Below are positions 42,800 through 54,177 of a stretch of DNA of 64,000 nucleotides, in pieces. Every line of letters begins with the position of its first letter. Position 1 is the stretch's first letter. The notes beneath the pieces were generated by a model. The model made no database searches, was not told the DNA's origin, and was given only the letters and a program-made list of their open reading frames with translations. Position numbers and translations under genes: made by a program. Source of the stretch: Acanthosepion pharaonis (Eukaryota > Mollusca > Cephalopoda > Sepiida > Sepiidae); contig CAHIKZ030002622.1 in assembly GCA_903632075.3 (NCBI GenBank), forward strand, positions 670,501 through 734,500. The letters are read 5' to 3'.

Positions 42800-43165
42800 A
42801 ATGTAAAATAAATGATAGCACTGTCCAACAAACAGAATTGACAAAGTCTGCAATAAGCAATAACAAGAAAAAGAAAAGAACAGGGCAAAAGAATAATATT
42901 AAGCAAGCAAACAATATATGCAATGCAAATTAACAGTAAAGCAACAGTAATATGACAAAAAGTTCACAAACTAAGAATTGGGGTTGAAACACAAGAGCAA
43001 ATTTGAATAAGCGAATGTAATGTTTTAACTTCAAGATAAGACAGACCAGGATTGAGTCAGATGAAATCGAGAACCGGCATATTTTATTGTCTAGGAAAAA
43101 ATCCCAGCATGCATTTGTATGCTTCTGCTGATACATTGGGAAGGGGTAAGCGTTTTGCAGTTATT
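42800..43165 (+). repeat. Family-L repeat
   Basis: Same order as at 59838: 'aacagaattgacaaagtctgc', 'gcaataacaagaaaaag', 'caaacaatatatgcaa', 'cacaagagcaaatttg', 'ggactgagtcagatgaa'-type text and the end 'cccagcatgcatttgtatgc'. The TATA-like position is degraded here. Confidence 0.7.
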
Positions 43166-43776
43166 TTTGGACAGATTGGCAAGATACAGCATTTGCTCTT
43201 TTTTTTTTTTTTGTAAGGTGGATGGGTCCTACTAACATTATTTTTAGTTTGAATGTTTTGTTATATTTCAGTTCCTTTTTTTAAGGATCATCCCCCTCCA
43301 CCTTCATTTCATCTCATTAAATTTTTATATATTCTCGTAAAAAATTTAGAAAAAAACAACAAAAGAAAACTAAAACCAAAATAGACATCTTTACGTTATA
43401 AGATTTTGATGTCATGGATATTTTTGTAAATTGCCTGTGAATGTGGTATTATGGCATATTTCACATTGAATGGTGATGGATGAGTTCTTGTGGTGAATTT
43501 TTTTCCTATTTATTTATAACATTATCTATCTCATTTTGTTCATGTCTGTCTTCCTTTCTTTCTTCCAATCTATCTATATCTATCTTATTCTGTTCCTGTC
43601 TGTCTTTCCTTTTTAATTTTCTTTCTTCCTATCAATCTCATTCTGTTCCTATCTTTCCTTTTCTTACTTCCTATCTATGCATCTCATTCTGTTCCTATCT
43701 ATCTTTCCTGTCTTTCTTTCTTTCTTTCTCATTCTGTTCCTATCTTTCCTTTCTGACTTTCTTTCTTCTTATCGAG

Positions 43777-44087
43777 GGAGGCATGGTGGAGTAATGGATA
43801 GCAGCTCAGATTGAGGAATCAGAGAGTCAAGTTCGAATTCCAGTTGAATCCATTACATTCACTTATGTACTAATACCCTTGAGAAAGGTATAAATCCTCT
43901 TCTTCTCCCATCAGCTATGGGTAAATAGCAGGACAGACTGGGATCTATAGCCTTGGATGGCAACTGATCTACTGCAAAAAGAAATGGCAACCTACTTCAG
44001 GAAAAAATCTGTCTCGTCAGTCATGTATCAAAAGATACATGACAGTCTAAGCATGTATCATGCATGGCACATAACTGACTGGTAAGA
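43777..44087 (+). mobile_element. SINE family A, full length
   Basis: Best full copy: head 'ggcatggtggagtaatggat', box B 'caagttcgaattccag', body, tail hairpin TCATGTATC-AAAA-GATACATGA and 'ggcacataactgactgg' end. Confidence 0.85.
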
Positions 44088-44174
44088 GCACAAAGAAAAG
44101 AATTTATACTTGTTGAGGGATCTCTTAGTTTTTTGGGGGTTTTTTCATATTAAATTAACTTAATTTAACTTCAA

Positions 44175-44257
44175 TACTTACCCATAGCTGGAGGGAGAAG
44201 AAGATTCATACATTTCCCAAGGCTATTAGCATGTAAGTGAATGTAATAGATTCAAGT
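44175..44257 (-). repeat. SINE family A body fragment
   Basis: Minus strand 'gggaaatgtatgaatcttc' to 'ctccagctatgggtaag'. It faces the next + strand copy, sharing the 'attacattcactta' block to form a short inverted pair. Confidence 0.65.
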
Positions 44258-44495
44258 TCAGTTGAATCCATTACATTCACTTATGTGCTTATACCCTTGG
44301 GAAATGTATGAATCTTCTTCTTTTCTCCCCTATAGGTAAATAGCAGGACAGACAGAGTTCCATAGCCTTGGATGTCAACTGATCTACCACAGAAACAAAT
44401 GGCAACCTACTGTGGGAAAAAATCTGTTTCATCAGTCATGTATCAAAAGATACATGATTGCCTAAGCATGTATCACACATGGCACATGACTTAAA
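44258..44495 (+). mobile_element. SINE family A, headless copy (left half of a dimer)
   Basis: Starts 'gttgaatccattacattcac' and ends with the hairpin and 'ggcacatgacttaaaagg', joined to the next copy exactly as at 21259/21260. Confidence 0.75.
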
Positions 44496-44772
44496 AGGAG
44501 GCATCGTGGAGTAATGGATAGTGAGCTCCGATTAAGGAATTGGAGGGCTGAGTTCGAATTCCAGTCAAATCCATTACATTCACTTATGTGCTAATACCCC
44601 CCAGCTATGGATAAATATCAGAACAGATTAAGTTCTATAGCCATGGATGGCAACTGATCTACCGCAGAAATAAACGGCAACCTACTGCAGGAAAAAATCT
44701 GTTTCATCAGTCATGTATCAAAAGATACATGATTGCCTAAGCATGTGTCATTCATAGAACATAACTGACTGA
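44496..44772 (+). mobile_element. SINE family A, full copy (right half of a dimer)
   Basis: Head 'ggcatcgtggagtaatgg', box B 'gagttcgaattccag', with the same internal deletion ('gctaataccccccagctatgg') as the copy at 21260, then complete tail. Confidence 0.8.
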
Positions 44773-47310
44773 TCTATCCCATTCTGTTCCTATCTATCTT
44801 TCCTGTCTTTCTTTCTTTTCTTTCTTTTCATTCTGTATCTATCTTTCCTGTTTTCTTTCTTTTCTTTCTTTCTTTCTCATTCTGTTCCTATCTATCTTTC
44901 CTGTCTTTCTTTCTTTTCTTTCTTTCTTTCTTTCTCATTCTGTTCCTATCTATCTTTCCTGTCTTTCTTTCTTTTTCTTTCTTTTCTTTTTTCTGTTTAT
45001 CTTTCTTTCCTGTCTTTTTTTTTTTTCTTTCTTTCTTTCTCATTCTGTTCCTATCTTTCATCCTGTCTTTTCTTTCTTTTCTTTCTTTCTTTCTTTCTCA
45101 TTCTGTTCCTATCTATCTTTCCTGTCTTTCTTTTCTTTCTTTCTCATTCTGTTCCTATCTATCTTTCCTGTCTTTCTTTCTTTTCTTTCTTTCTTTCTTT
45201 CTCATTCTGTTCCTATCTATCTTTCCTGTCTTTTCTTTCTTTTCTTTCTTTCTCATTCTGTTCCTATCATCTTTCCTGTCTTTTCTTTCTTTTTTTTCTT
45301 TTCTTTCTTTTCATTCTGTTCCTATCTATCTTTCCTGTCTTTTCTTTCTTTTTCTTTCTTTCTTTCTTTCTCATTCTGTTCCTATCTATCTTTCCTGTCT
45401 TTTTCTTTTTCTTTTCTTTTCTTTCTTTCTCATTCTGTTCATCTTTCCTGTCTTTTTCTTTCTTTTCTTTTCTTTCTTTCTCATTCTGTTCTATTCTATC
45501 TTTCCTGTCTTTCTTTCTTTTCTTTCTTTCTTTCTTCATTCTGTTCCTATCTATCTTTCCTGTCTTTCTTTCTTTTCTTTCTTTCTTTCTCATTCTGTTC
45601 CTATCTATCTTTCCTGTCTTTCTTTCTTTTCTTTCTTTCTTTTCTCATTCTGTTCCTATCTATCTTTCCTGTCTTTTTTTTTTTCTTTCTTTCTCATTCT
45701 GTTTCTCTATCTTTCCTGTCTTTCTTTCTTTTCTTTTTCTCATTCTGTTCCTATCTATCTTTTGTCTTTCTTTCTTTTCTTTCTTTTCTTTCTTTCTTTC
45801 TCATTCTGTTCCTATCTATCTTTCCTGTCTTTCTTTCTTTTTTTCTTTCTTTCTTTCTCATTCTGTTCCTATTCTGTTCCTGTCTTTCTTTCTTTTCTTT
45901 TCTTTCTTTTTCTCATTCTGTTCTATTCTTTTCTTTCTTTCTTTTCTTTTCTTTCTTTTCTCATTCTGTTCCTATCTATCTTTCCTGTCTTTCTTTCTTT
46001 TTCTTTCTTTCTTTTCTTTCTTTCTCATTCTGTTTCATCTATCTTTCCTTTCTTTTCTTTTCTTTTCTTTCTTTTCTTTCTTTCTTTCTCATTCTGTTCC
46101 CATTCATCTTTCCTGTCTTTTCTTTCTTTCTTTCTCATTCTGTTTATCTATCTTTTCCTGTCTTTTCTTTCTTTTTTTTCTTTCTTTTCTCATTCTGTTC
46201 CTATCTATTTTCCTGTCTTTCTTTCTTTTCTTTTCTTTCTTTCTTTTTCTTTCTCATTCTGTTCCTATCTATCTTTCCTGTCTTTCTTTCTTTTCTTTCT
46301 TTCTCATTTTGTTCCTAAATATCTTTCCTGTCTTTCTTTCTTTTCTTTCTTTCTTTCTTTCTCATTCTGTTCCTATCTATCTTTCCTGTCTTTCTTTCTT
46401 TTTCTGTCATTCTGTTCCTATCTATCTTTCCTGTCTTTCTTTTTTTTTTTCTTTCTTTCTTTTCTCATTTTGTTCCTAAATATCTTTCCTGTCTTTCTTT
46501 CTTTTCTTTCTTTCTTTCTTTCTCATTCTGTTCCTATCTATCTTTCCTGTCTTTCTTTCTTTTCTTTCTTTCTTTCTCATTCTGTTCCTATCTATCTTTC
46601 CTGTCTTTCTTTCTTTTCTTTCTTTCTTTCTTTCTCATTCTGTTCCTATCTATCTTTCCTGTCTTTCTTTCTTTTCTTTCTTTCTTTCTTTCTCATTCTG
46701 TTCCTATCTATCTTTCCTGTCTTTCTTTCTTTTCTTTCTTTCTTTTCTTTCTCATTCTGTTCTATCTTTCTTTCCTGTCTTTCTTTCTTTTCTTTTTTTT
46801 CATTCTGTTCTATTATCTTTCCTGTCTTCTTTCTTTTTTCTTTTCTTTTCTTTCTTTCTTTCTTTCTCATTCTGTTCCTATCTATCTTTCCTGTCTTTCT
46901 TTCTTTTCTTTCTTTCTTTCTTTCTCATTCTGTTCCTATCTATCTTTCCTGTCTTTCTTTCTTTTCTTTCTTTCTTTTCTTTCTTTCTTTCTTTCTCATT
47001 CTGTTCCTATCTATCTTTCCTGTCTTTCTTTCTTTCTTTCTCATTCTGTTCCTATCTATCTTTCCTGTCTTTCTTTCTTTTCTTTCTTTCTTTCTCATTC
47101 TGTTCCTATCTATCTTTCCTGTCTTTCTTTCTTTTCTTTTCTTTCTTTCTTTCTCATTCTGTTCCTATCTATCTTTCCTGTCTTTCTTTCTTTTCTTTCT
47201 TTCTTTCTCATTCTGTTCCTATCTATCTTTCCTGTCTTTCTTTCTTTTCTTTCTTTCTTTCTTTCTCATTCTGTTCCTATCTATCTTTCCTTTCAAACTT
47301 TCTTTCTTCC
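44773..47310. repeat. Polypyrimidine minisatellite, about 2.5 kb
   Basis: Units of roughly 50-60 bp: 'cattctgttcctatctatc', 'tttcctgtctttctttc', then a variable (TTTC)n run. The + strand is almost free of purines. A 534-codon frame at 45762-47366 and Lys/Arg/Glu-rich frames on the other strand are consequences of the repeat. A related CT-rich stretch lies at 43500-43770, so the SINE cluster is inserted in the array. Confidence 0.96.
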
Positions 47311-47679
47311 AATCTATCTATTTATTTATCTATCTTATTTCTTCTTATCTATGTATGATTTTTTAGAGTATTTTTTCAGAAAAAAAAAGTGTCTTAGCAT
47401 ACAGGAAATACAGTAACCGGAAGAGAAAATAATGGCATAATCAAAATGTTGATGTTCCGCACTGCTTCAAATTAACGGAGGAAACCCCATTAGTATTAGA
47501 AAGTGCAATAACAATGGACTTAAGAAACCTATTTTCCTGAAATATTGTTTTAATACAAAGATTTTACAAATTTCACCCCAAAATAGGACTGGCTACTCAG
47601 TCAAATGCTGGATGTTTTCACATAAAAAAATAACTAATACTTACATCACCATAGGAATCATTAATTTCTTGCTTTTCTG
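47311..47679. other. No gene recognised
   Basis: AT-rich spacer between the minisatellite and a family-B repeat. Confidence 0.4.
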
Positions 47680-48125
47680 GCATGACGATACACTACACCC
47701 AGCAGGAAAGCTTCTGATCAAGAGATTAAAGGTTTTGAGCAATGTGACATCACCTTTTAATTGTTCCCAGGTCCACCCTGACCTGGGGTGGTAGCACCTG
47801 TTAGGGTCCCAACTATGGGCAAATAGTGGACCCCCAAACAAAATCAACAGTACATTTTTATAATAAATGAGCAACAATACATTTTTATAGCAAAACGACA
47901 ATCAATGAAATGCTAAAAAAAAATATAAAAATACATTTTTATAGTAAAATTATCAACAATACATTTCATGATCTATAAATACATATCTGAAAACATACCT
48001 TCACTCTGAAAATATCAAATTATATACAAAATATCTGTAGTTGAAAGCATTAAATTATGTACAAAATATTTAGACTTCATCATTAAATAACCCATAGAGG
48101 TGTTGATATGCTGCTAAACAAAAAC
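47680..48125 (+). repeat. Family-B repeat, longest copy
   Basis: Contains 'acacccagcaggaaagcttctgatc', 'ctgacctggggtggtagcac', 'tatgggcaaatagtgga', repeated 'acaatacatttttatag' units, two 'tatgtacaaaatat-t' units and 'cattaaataacccatagagg' with 'gttgatatgctgctaaac'. Confidence 0.78.
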
Positions 48126-48475
48126 AACCAACCAACATTCTTTTACCTCCTTGTTTAAATGTTCTTTGAGTTTTCATTCTACGTTGACCATCTTCAGCTG
48201 TGAAGAAAAATTCTAAAAAAAAAAAAAAACAAGGGATGCCTGAAACTGTACATATTACCATACCTTATAAACAGGTTAAGTCATTTTAAGTTATGAGGTA
48301 ATCATTGCAGATTTTTAATTTTCTACAGTAATATTTTTTGTTTTGGTGATTACTATAATTCCTTAATAATTCCCTTTACCAAGAAATGGTGAGATACAAG
48401 TCTTTTATTGGTTTCTACCTAACTGTGAACTGTGATACAAATAGCAAAGAAACAACTGACAGCTTTGAAAAACAG

Positions 48476-48522
48476 AAACCAGTTGCTAATTTTTACTTAC
48501 CCTGTATGTATAGTCTATATTC

Positions 48523-48570
<48 letters not shown>

Positions 48571-48666
48571 GAATATATATATATAGTCTATATTCTTTCA
48601 TATATATATATATATGAAAGAATATAGACTATACATACTGGGTAAGTAAAAATTAGCAACTGGTTT
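48476..48666. repeat. Near-perfect palindrome around (AT)n
   Basis: 'aaaccagttgctaattttt' to 'ctatattctttcatat' (48476-48530) is inverted at 48612-48666 with a single mismatch (ccctg versus ctggg side). The centre is (AT)n with a smaller nested inverted copy of 'gaaagaatata..tagtctata'. Confidence 0.9.
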
Positions 48667-48775
48667 TATTTCTTGATTTTATTTATGTTTATTTTTTGTT
48701 TCTTATCTTATACATTTATTTATTTTTTTTTTTTTTTAATCGGTGTTTTTTATTAACGTAGTAAAATTTGTTCAT

Positions 48776-48780
<5 letters not shown>

Positions 48781-48825
<45 letters not shown>
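48781..48825. repeat. (AT)n microsatellite
   Basis: Pure dinucleotide tract. Confidence 0.95.
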
Positions 48826-48826
<1 letters not shown>

Positions 48827-48844
48827 AGAACTATGATAATCATT

Positions 48845-49083
48845 TCACCTGAAGAAGGGTAATAATGGCACTAAGATGCAAGGTGTTACTGAGTGGGAAA
48901 GATGAGAAGATATTATTGATGGGAAAGGACCATAAAAGAATAGAATTCAGAAGATGACAATTGGCATTGCATTTAAATTTTTGAGGATTGTAGGGAAGCA
49001 AGAAACTGGAAGAGAGTTCCATAGGTGAAAAGTGTGAGAAAAACTATCAGCATGGAATGAGGAGTCATGACGAAATGCAAAAT
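48845..49083 (-). mobile_element. LINE-C 3' fragment
   Basis: Minus strand: the 'gcatttaaatttttgaggattg' block, 'gaagagagttccataggtg' and the tail region near 48850. It is cut by the LTR-like block at 49084. Confidence 0.68.
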
Positions 49084-49302
49084 TGTTATGGTAATTTACC
49101 CACACATGCATGGACTCTCCCAGCTTTAAATAGGAGCAGGTATTGCCTTTTGAAGAGGGAAGTTTCCAGCAGTCAGCTCTGACAGTTGGATTGAACATTC
49201 TTGCTGTAACACGCTCGTTTGTATATGTTTGTATTCCTGTTTCTGTTAATATATTTGTTTAACTCAGTTACTCTCTTGTGTCTTTATTTCTGGCCCCTAA
49301 CA
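49084..49302 (+). mobile_element. Probable solo LTR (219 bp)
   Basis: Starts TGTTATGG and ends CCCCTAACA (TGTTA/TAACA inverted ends), with a TATA-like 'gctttaaatagg'. Its last 60 bp resemble the minus-strand end of the LTR at 19457. No target duplication is visible: the left neighbour is LINE-C and the right neighbour is family L. Confidence 0.5.
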
Positions 49303-49715
49303 AGTCCACAACAAATATAAATAACAGAACCAACCAACAAACAGAATTGACAAAGTTTGCAATAAGCAATAACAAGAAAAAGAAAAGAAAGTAACAGGAC
49401 AAAAAAATATAAAACAAACAAACAATATATGCAAGACAAATAAACAATAATAAAGCAAAGAAACAGTAATTTGGAAAAAAGTTCACAAACTAAGAATTGC
49501 CATTGACATACAAAATCATGTTCAGACAAACAAATATAGCATTCTAACTTTAAGTCAAGACAGATTGGGACTGAGTCAGATGAAACTGCAAACCGGTCTA
49601 TTTTATTGGCTAGAAAAAAAAATCCCAGCATGCATTTGTGTGCTTCTGCCTATAAAAGGGTAGGGAAAGTGTTTTACAGTCATTCCCACAAGGATTCAAA
49701 CCAATAATTAGAGTA
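49303..49715 (+). repeat. Family-L repeat
   Basis: 'aacagaattgacaaagtttgc', 'caataacaagaaaaagaaaag', 'gttcacaaactaagaattgc', 'ttattggctag', 'gcctataaaagggtaggg' and 'cacaaggattcaaacc' (inverted B-box-like). Confidence 0.72.
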
Positions 49716-49719
49716 AAAC

Positions 49720-49840
49720 TTACAGATGCATCTCGCAATTTCAGCAGTAAAATATTGAGACTTATTTGCTAATCTAGTGGTATGTTAAATTCATGCAGTC
49801 CAAGTATCAAGGATAGTTCATTAGAATAAGTGCAGGGATG
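49720..49840 (-). repeat. LINE-C internal fragment
   Basis: 'ttgctaatctagtggtatg' and 'aattcatgcagtccaagtatc' match the EFKHATRLATRS coding segment of LINE-C on the minus strand. Confidence 0.55.
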
Positions 49841-49997
49841 AGTTTAGTCTAAGACAAAGAGAGATAAAAATTGCCTTGGTTAACCCCTTAAAAATGAGGG
49901 CACCACAGCAATGACTAACAGTACTGTGGAAATTTTCTTTAGAATTTGCAAAATTTATGTTATTTATTTGTAAAAAGTAACATTAATGTAAAACCTT

Positions 49998-50320
49998 ATT
50001 GGTAAAAATAAACAAAAACCTTATTGGTAAAAATAAACAAAAACCTTATTGATAAAATAAACAAAACCCTTACAGATAACAATAAACAAAAGCCTTATAG
50101 ATAAAAATAAACAAAAACCTTATTAATAAAAATAAATAAAAACTTTATTGATAAAAATAAAAACCTTATTAATAAAAAATAAAAACCTTATTGATAAAAT
50201 AAATAAAAACCTTATTGATAAAAAATAAATAAAAACCTTATTGATAAAAATAAACAAAAAGTTTATTGATAAAAATAAACAAAACCTTTATCGATAAAAA
50301 TAAACAAAAAGCTCTAAAAT
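49998..50320. repeat. AT-rich tandem repeat, ~26-bp unit
   Basis: 'aaaaccttattgataaaaa' followed by 'taaaca' or 'taaata', about 13 degenerate units with small length changes. Confidence 0.9.
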
Positions 50321-51299
50321 CAAACATTTTTATTGACAAATAACAGATTATGATGATACATTGCAGTGGAACATTTTCAAAAAAGTAATCAAAGCTTACA
50401 GCATTATTAGCCTGAATGAAAATACTATCAACAAATAGTCTGTACGGAAGAGATTTCAAAACTGGCATCACATTTCTGTCCATTTTTTCTGTTTTTGCAT
50501 CAGCTAATACACATGATTCAGTGACTTTTTTGCAACTGAACATGTGAGCCTTCACCACAAATAAGCATTTTTGGTTTTAATTTTAAATACACAACTTATA
50601 CAAAAGATTTTTTTAATTTAATGTTTCAGAAAAGAAAAAACAAAAAGAAGTTGTAATTCATTTTGAAAATTATTAGCAGTAATCATTTCAACAACTAATA
50701 CAGCTCAACTCAATAACGATGTCATCAATTACGCCAAGTGGATGCATTTAGTCTTCTGTTTAGTTTTCAGTTTCACCTGTGGATGTCTCAAAGTCATTTG
50801 CACCAATGTGAAATCTAAAATCTTTTCTTCCAATATTACTAACCATAGACTTTGGAGGCAATGTTACATCCTATTATATCCTAAAGTTTTAATGTCATTT
50901 GAGCCAATAAATAGATTAAATTACTAATTAAAATATTATTTTTAATTTGATAAAGTGCTAAACTCTTGACATATTTGAATTAAATGAAACTTATTTAAGA
51001 TAAATTATGACAATTTTACAAAATTGATAGAAGATAATTATTGCTATGTTTACTTAATCACCAAACAGTTGCAGTATATTTGGAAAATAGTGAAGTTTTA
51101 ATTTTTTTCATTTTTAAATAAGAATTATGAACAAAATGGGGCAAAGTTTCATTAAGCAGAAACTAAAAACAATTATCACCTCTTGTCATTAGATGTCTAA
51201 GATGGATGTTATTTATTCATATCATTTGGAGGCACAAAAACCAGAGGACTTTTTAAGATAAAAAGATTTTGGTGCCAGACAAGAGAGGGAGAGAAAAGG
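50321..51299. other. No gene recognised
   Basis: A minus-strand frame (50238-50558) was examined and not called (see rejected list). The rest is AT-rich. Confidence 0.4.
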
Positions 51300-51835
51300 T
51301 TGTCTCACTACACATGGTCAGGCTCACTTCTTCTCTTTTCCCCTCTACACATGGTCAGGCCCACTTCTCTTGTCCTACGACACATGACCAGACCGACTTT
51401 TTCTCTTGTCCCACTACACGTGGCCAGGCCCACTTTTGTCCTATGACACATGACCAGACCCACTTCTTCTCTTGTCCCATTACACGTGGCCAGGACCACC
51501 ACTTCTCTTGTCCCACTATATGTAGCCTGGCCCGCTTCTTCTCTTGTCCCACTACACGTGGCCAGGCCCACTTCTCTTGTCCTACAACACATGACCAGGC
51601 CCACTTCTTCTCTTGTCCCATTACATGTGGCCAGGACCACTTCTTCTTTTGTCTCACTACATGTGGGCAGATCCACTTCTTCTCTTACCCCAGGACACAT
51701 GACCAGGCCCACTTCTTCTCTTGCCTCACTATATGTAGCCAGGCCCACTTCTTCTCTTGTCCCACTACATGTGGCCAGGCCCACTTATTTGCTTGTCCAG
51801 CTATACTTGATCAAGTGACTTCTTCTCTTGTGAAA
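51300..51835. repeat. 36/33-bp minisatellite, about 15 units
   Basis: The unit is 'cacttcttctcttgtccca' then 'ctacacgtggccaggcc', in 36-bp and 33-bp forms. Because both lengths are multiples of 3, several frames remain open on both strands (for example 190 aa on + and 158 aa on -). Many units hold the palindrome CACGTG. Units alternate between a 'cacgtggcc' and a 'cacatgacc' type. Confidence 0.95.
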
Positions 51836-51837
51836 AT

Positions 51838-51932
51838 GTGAATGTAACAAAATTGACAAGAATTCATACTCAACTTACCAATTTCTTGTTTTGAGCCGCT
51901 AACCATTGCACCATCCATGCATAAACCTATGA
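51838..51932 (-). mobile_element. SINE family A head fragment
   Basis: Minus strand: 'gcatggatggtgcaatggtt' (A box region), 'gttgagtatgaattcttg' (B box region) and 'gttacattcac'. It abuts the minisatellite. Confidence 0.65.
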
Positions 51933-52159
51933 AAAGACACAACAAATGTTAATCATTTTTTTCCATCATTCAGTATCTATTTTCTGCTAGAAAACTACTG
52001 TAAAATGTTAATTTCAGGAGCATGGCTAAAAAATAAAGAAGGGCAGATTTACTATTTATATAATACTACAAAACTAAACCCAGAATAACTTCTACATAGT
52101 CTCATAATATTCACCTATTCCTTTATACCATTACAACAATCTCATTCAGATACACTCTA

Positions 52160-52450
52160 CATTGACTATGGTACCTCATTATAGTGCAATTGTTAACAAG
52201 CTTGTCTCTCTAGATCAATTACAACTAATTAGTGAATTTGATCCTCACTGGGTGCCCCATACTTTCAGCCTTGTGCCACATCATTGCTTTCAAGCAATAC
52301 CTCTCCTTCAGAAGGTGGCTGAGTTTATTGCCTGGCATCTGAGTTGTCCTCAAAAAAGGAAATACCAAGAGGAGATTGGACAATTTTTCCATAGTATTGC
52401 TGTTAAACCCACTTTAAATCTCAAATTTGTGTTACAATCAGTAGTGACGT
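52160..52450 (+). mobile_element. tRNA-derived SINE-like fragment
   Basis: 'tatagtgcaattgttaacaag' and 'gtgaatttgatcctcactgg' resemble A and B boxes and match the minus-strand copy near 31800-31985. A 99-codon frame across it is a by-product. Confidence 0.5.
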
Positions 52451-52454
52451 GGGC

Positions 52455-53315
52455 ATGCTGAAAAATAAACCCCTGACTCTGACTTTGTGAAAGAATAATA
52501 TAAAAAAAACTATGAGATTTGAAATAATTCTTCTTATTCCTCTGTTAGTAAGTCAGCATGTTCATTACACCCTGCCATTGCCTCAGATAAATAATGGACC
52601 ATTCTGTTCAGATTGTGAGGAAAGATTAAAGAAAAACGATGGTGTTTTGTTTTAGAAGAGAAAAAAGTATACATAATATTAAAAAATGAAGGAAAGATTG
52701 AGGAGACTGATACTTACGTTTGTTTAATGTCTGCTTTAGTGAAAAGGAAGAACCTTGTGAATTTTAAATTTTTACATTTGTACCCTCTTACTTCTTTAAA
52801 TAACGACCAGATTTCATATTTATTGATTGTTATTGTAATATTTTGTTAAAGTTATTAAGCTCAAATATTTAATAATGCAACAGGGGAATTTCCACTTGTA
52901 ATAGTTTTGGAACTCACATGGAAAATATTCAATCATTAGGAAAACTATGAAATTTTCATGGGTACTGCTAGTAAAGACTTAATTTTTATAAGATGAAATC
53001 TTGTAAATGATCAAGATGGAAGAAATATGAGCCAAAATGTTGATCTTTACTACTCATCACAGCTATTCAGATTGTCAGTTGACAACTATTATTCAACCAA
53101 AAAAGGTCAGAAATAAAGTATAATCATTCATGAAGGTATGATCTCATACCTATTAGCTTCTTATAATTTGGTTAACAAATGAAAACATTCAGATTTACCA
53201 TTTATTTTCCATTGCTTTAATCACTAAGCCATATTTGTTATTGTTTTTATATACATGTGGCAAAGACATACATACACAATTGAAAAAAGCACAGAAAAAG
53301 AAAAAAAGCAGATAG
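52455..53315. other. No gene recognised
   Basis: AT-rich with no long frames or repeats. Confidence 0.4.
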
Positions 53316-53317
53316 AT

Positions 53318-53660
53318 GTGTGACACCAGTTTTGAAAACAGTTACATCTGGGCCTCCTGTCAGCAGGGTTTCCATCTGGGCCTCATGTCGACAGGCTTTC
53401 CATCTGGGCCCATGTTGGCAGGCTATCCATTCAGGCCCCCTCTCGGTAGGGTTTCCATCCAGACCCCTGTCAGCAGGGTTTCCATATGGTCTCTCTGTTG
53501 GCAGGGCTTCAATCTGGGCCTCCTGTCAACAGGATTTACATCCAGGTCTCCTGTTGGCAGTGTTCCTGCCAGCAGTGTTTTCACCCAGCCTCCTGTCAGC
53601 AATATTTCCTTCCAGGTTCCCATCAGCATATTTTTCATCTGGGTGCATGTATATTAGCTA
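53318..53660. repeat. 30-bp minisatellite module 1
   Basis: Leader 'gtgacaccagttttgaaaac' then about 10 units of 'catctgggcctcctgtcag' plus 'cagggtttc', 30 bp each. The period is a multiple of 3, so frames stay open on both strands. Confidence 0.9.
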
Positions 53661-53684
53661 AAGAAAAAGAAAAACACACAAAAG

Positions 53685-53945
53685 TGTGACACCAGTTTTG
53701 AAACAAGCTACATCTAGGCTTCTGTCAGCAGTGTTTCTACCTGAGCCTCCTGTTGGCAGTGTTTCCATCCAAGCCTTCTGTCAACAATGTTTCCATCCAA
53801 GCCTTCTGTCAACAATGTTTCCATCTGAGCCTCCTGTCAAACAGTTTTTCTACCCAGGCCTCCTGTTGACAATGTTTTCATCCAGGCCTCCTGTCAATAG
53901 TGTTCCCATCCAAGCCTCCTGTCAACAGTGTTTTTACTCTGGCTT
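53685..53945. repeat. 30-bp minisatellite module 2
   Basis: Same leader ('gtgacaccagttttgaaaca') and about 8 units of 'catccaagcctcctgtcaa' plus 'cagtgtttc'. Confidence 0.9.
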
Positions 53946-54177
53946 TTAACCTACATCATTTAATTCATCAATAAAAACACATTCAGTCAGGCAGAGGAGA
54001 CACAATCAGCATCTGCTTTAGTAACATTCCATGTGAGTGTTTCTTCTGTGTACCAGTCATTTCCATTTGGTAAAAGTTTTATGTGGTGAAGGCTCAAATG
54101 TTATGTGAAAAAAGCACAGAATCACATGCATATTAGCCAAGGTAAATGCAAAGGTAAAGAAAAAATGCAGGCAGAAG

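Noticed and set aside
45762..47366. 534-codon open frame rich in Ser, Phe and Leu
   Set aside because: It is a translation of the polypyrimidine minisatellite; the opposite strand and other frames are also open, and there is no domain or gene context.
50238..50558. 106-codon minus-strand frame with a faint piggyBac-like phrase (LPYRLFVDS)
   Set aside because: The match is short, no other transposase motif or inverted ends were found around it, and part of the frame is the AT-rich tandem repeat.
51269..51841. 190-codon repetitive protein gene
   Set aside because: The frame exists only because unit lengths are multiples of 3; the opposite strand is equally open. Kept as a finding, not as a gene.
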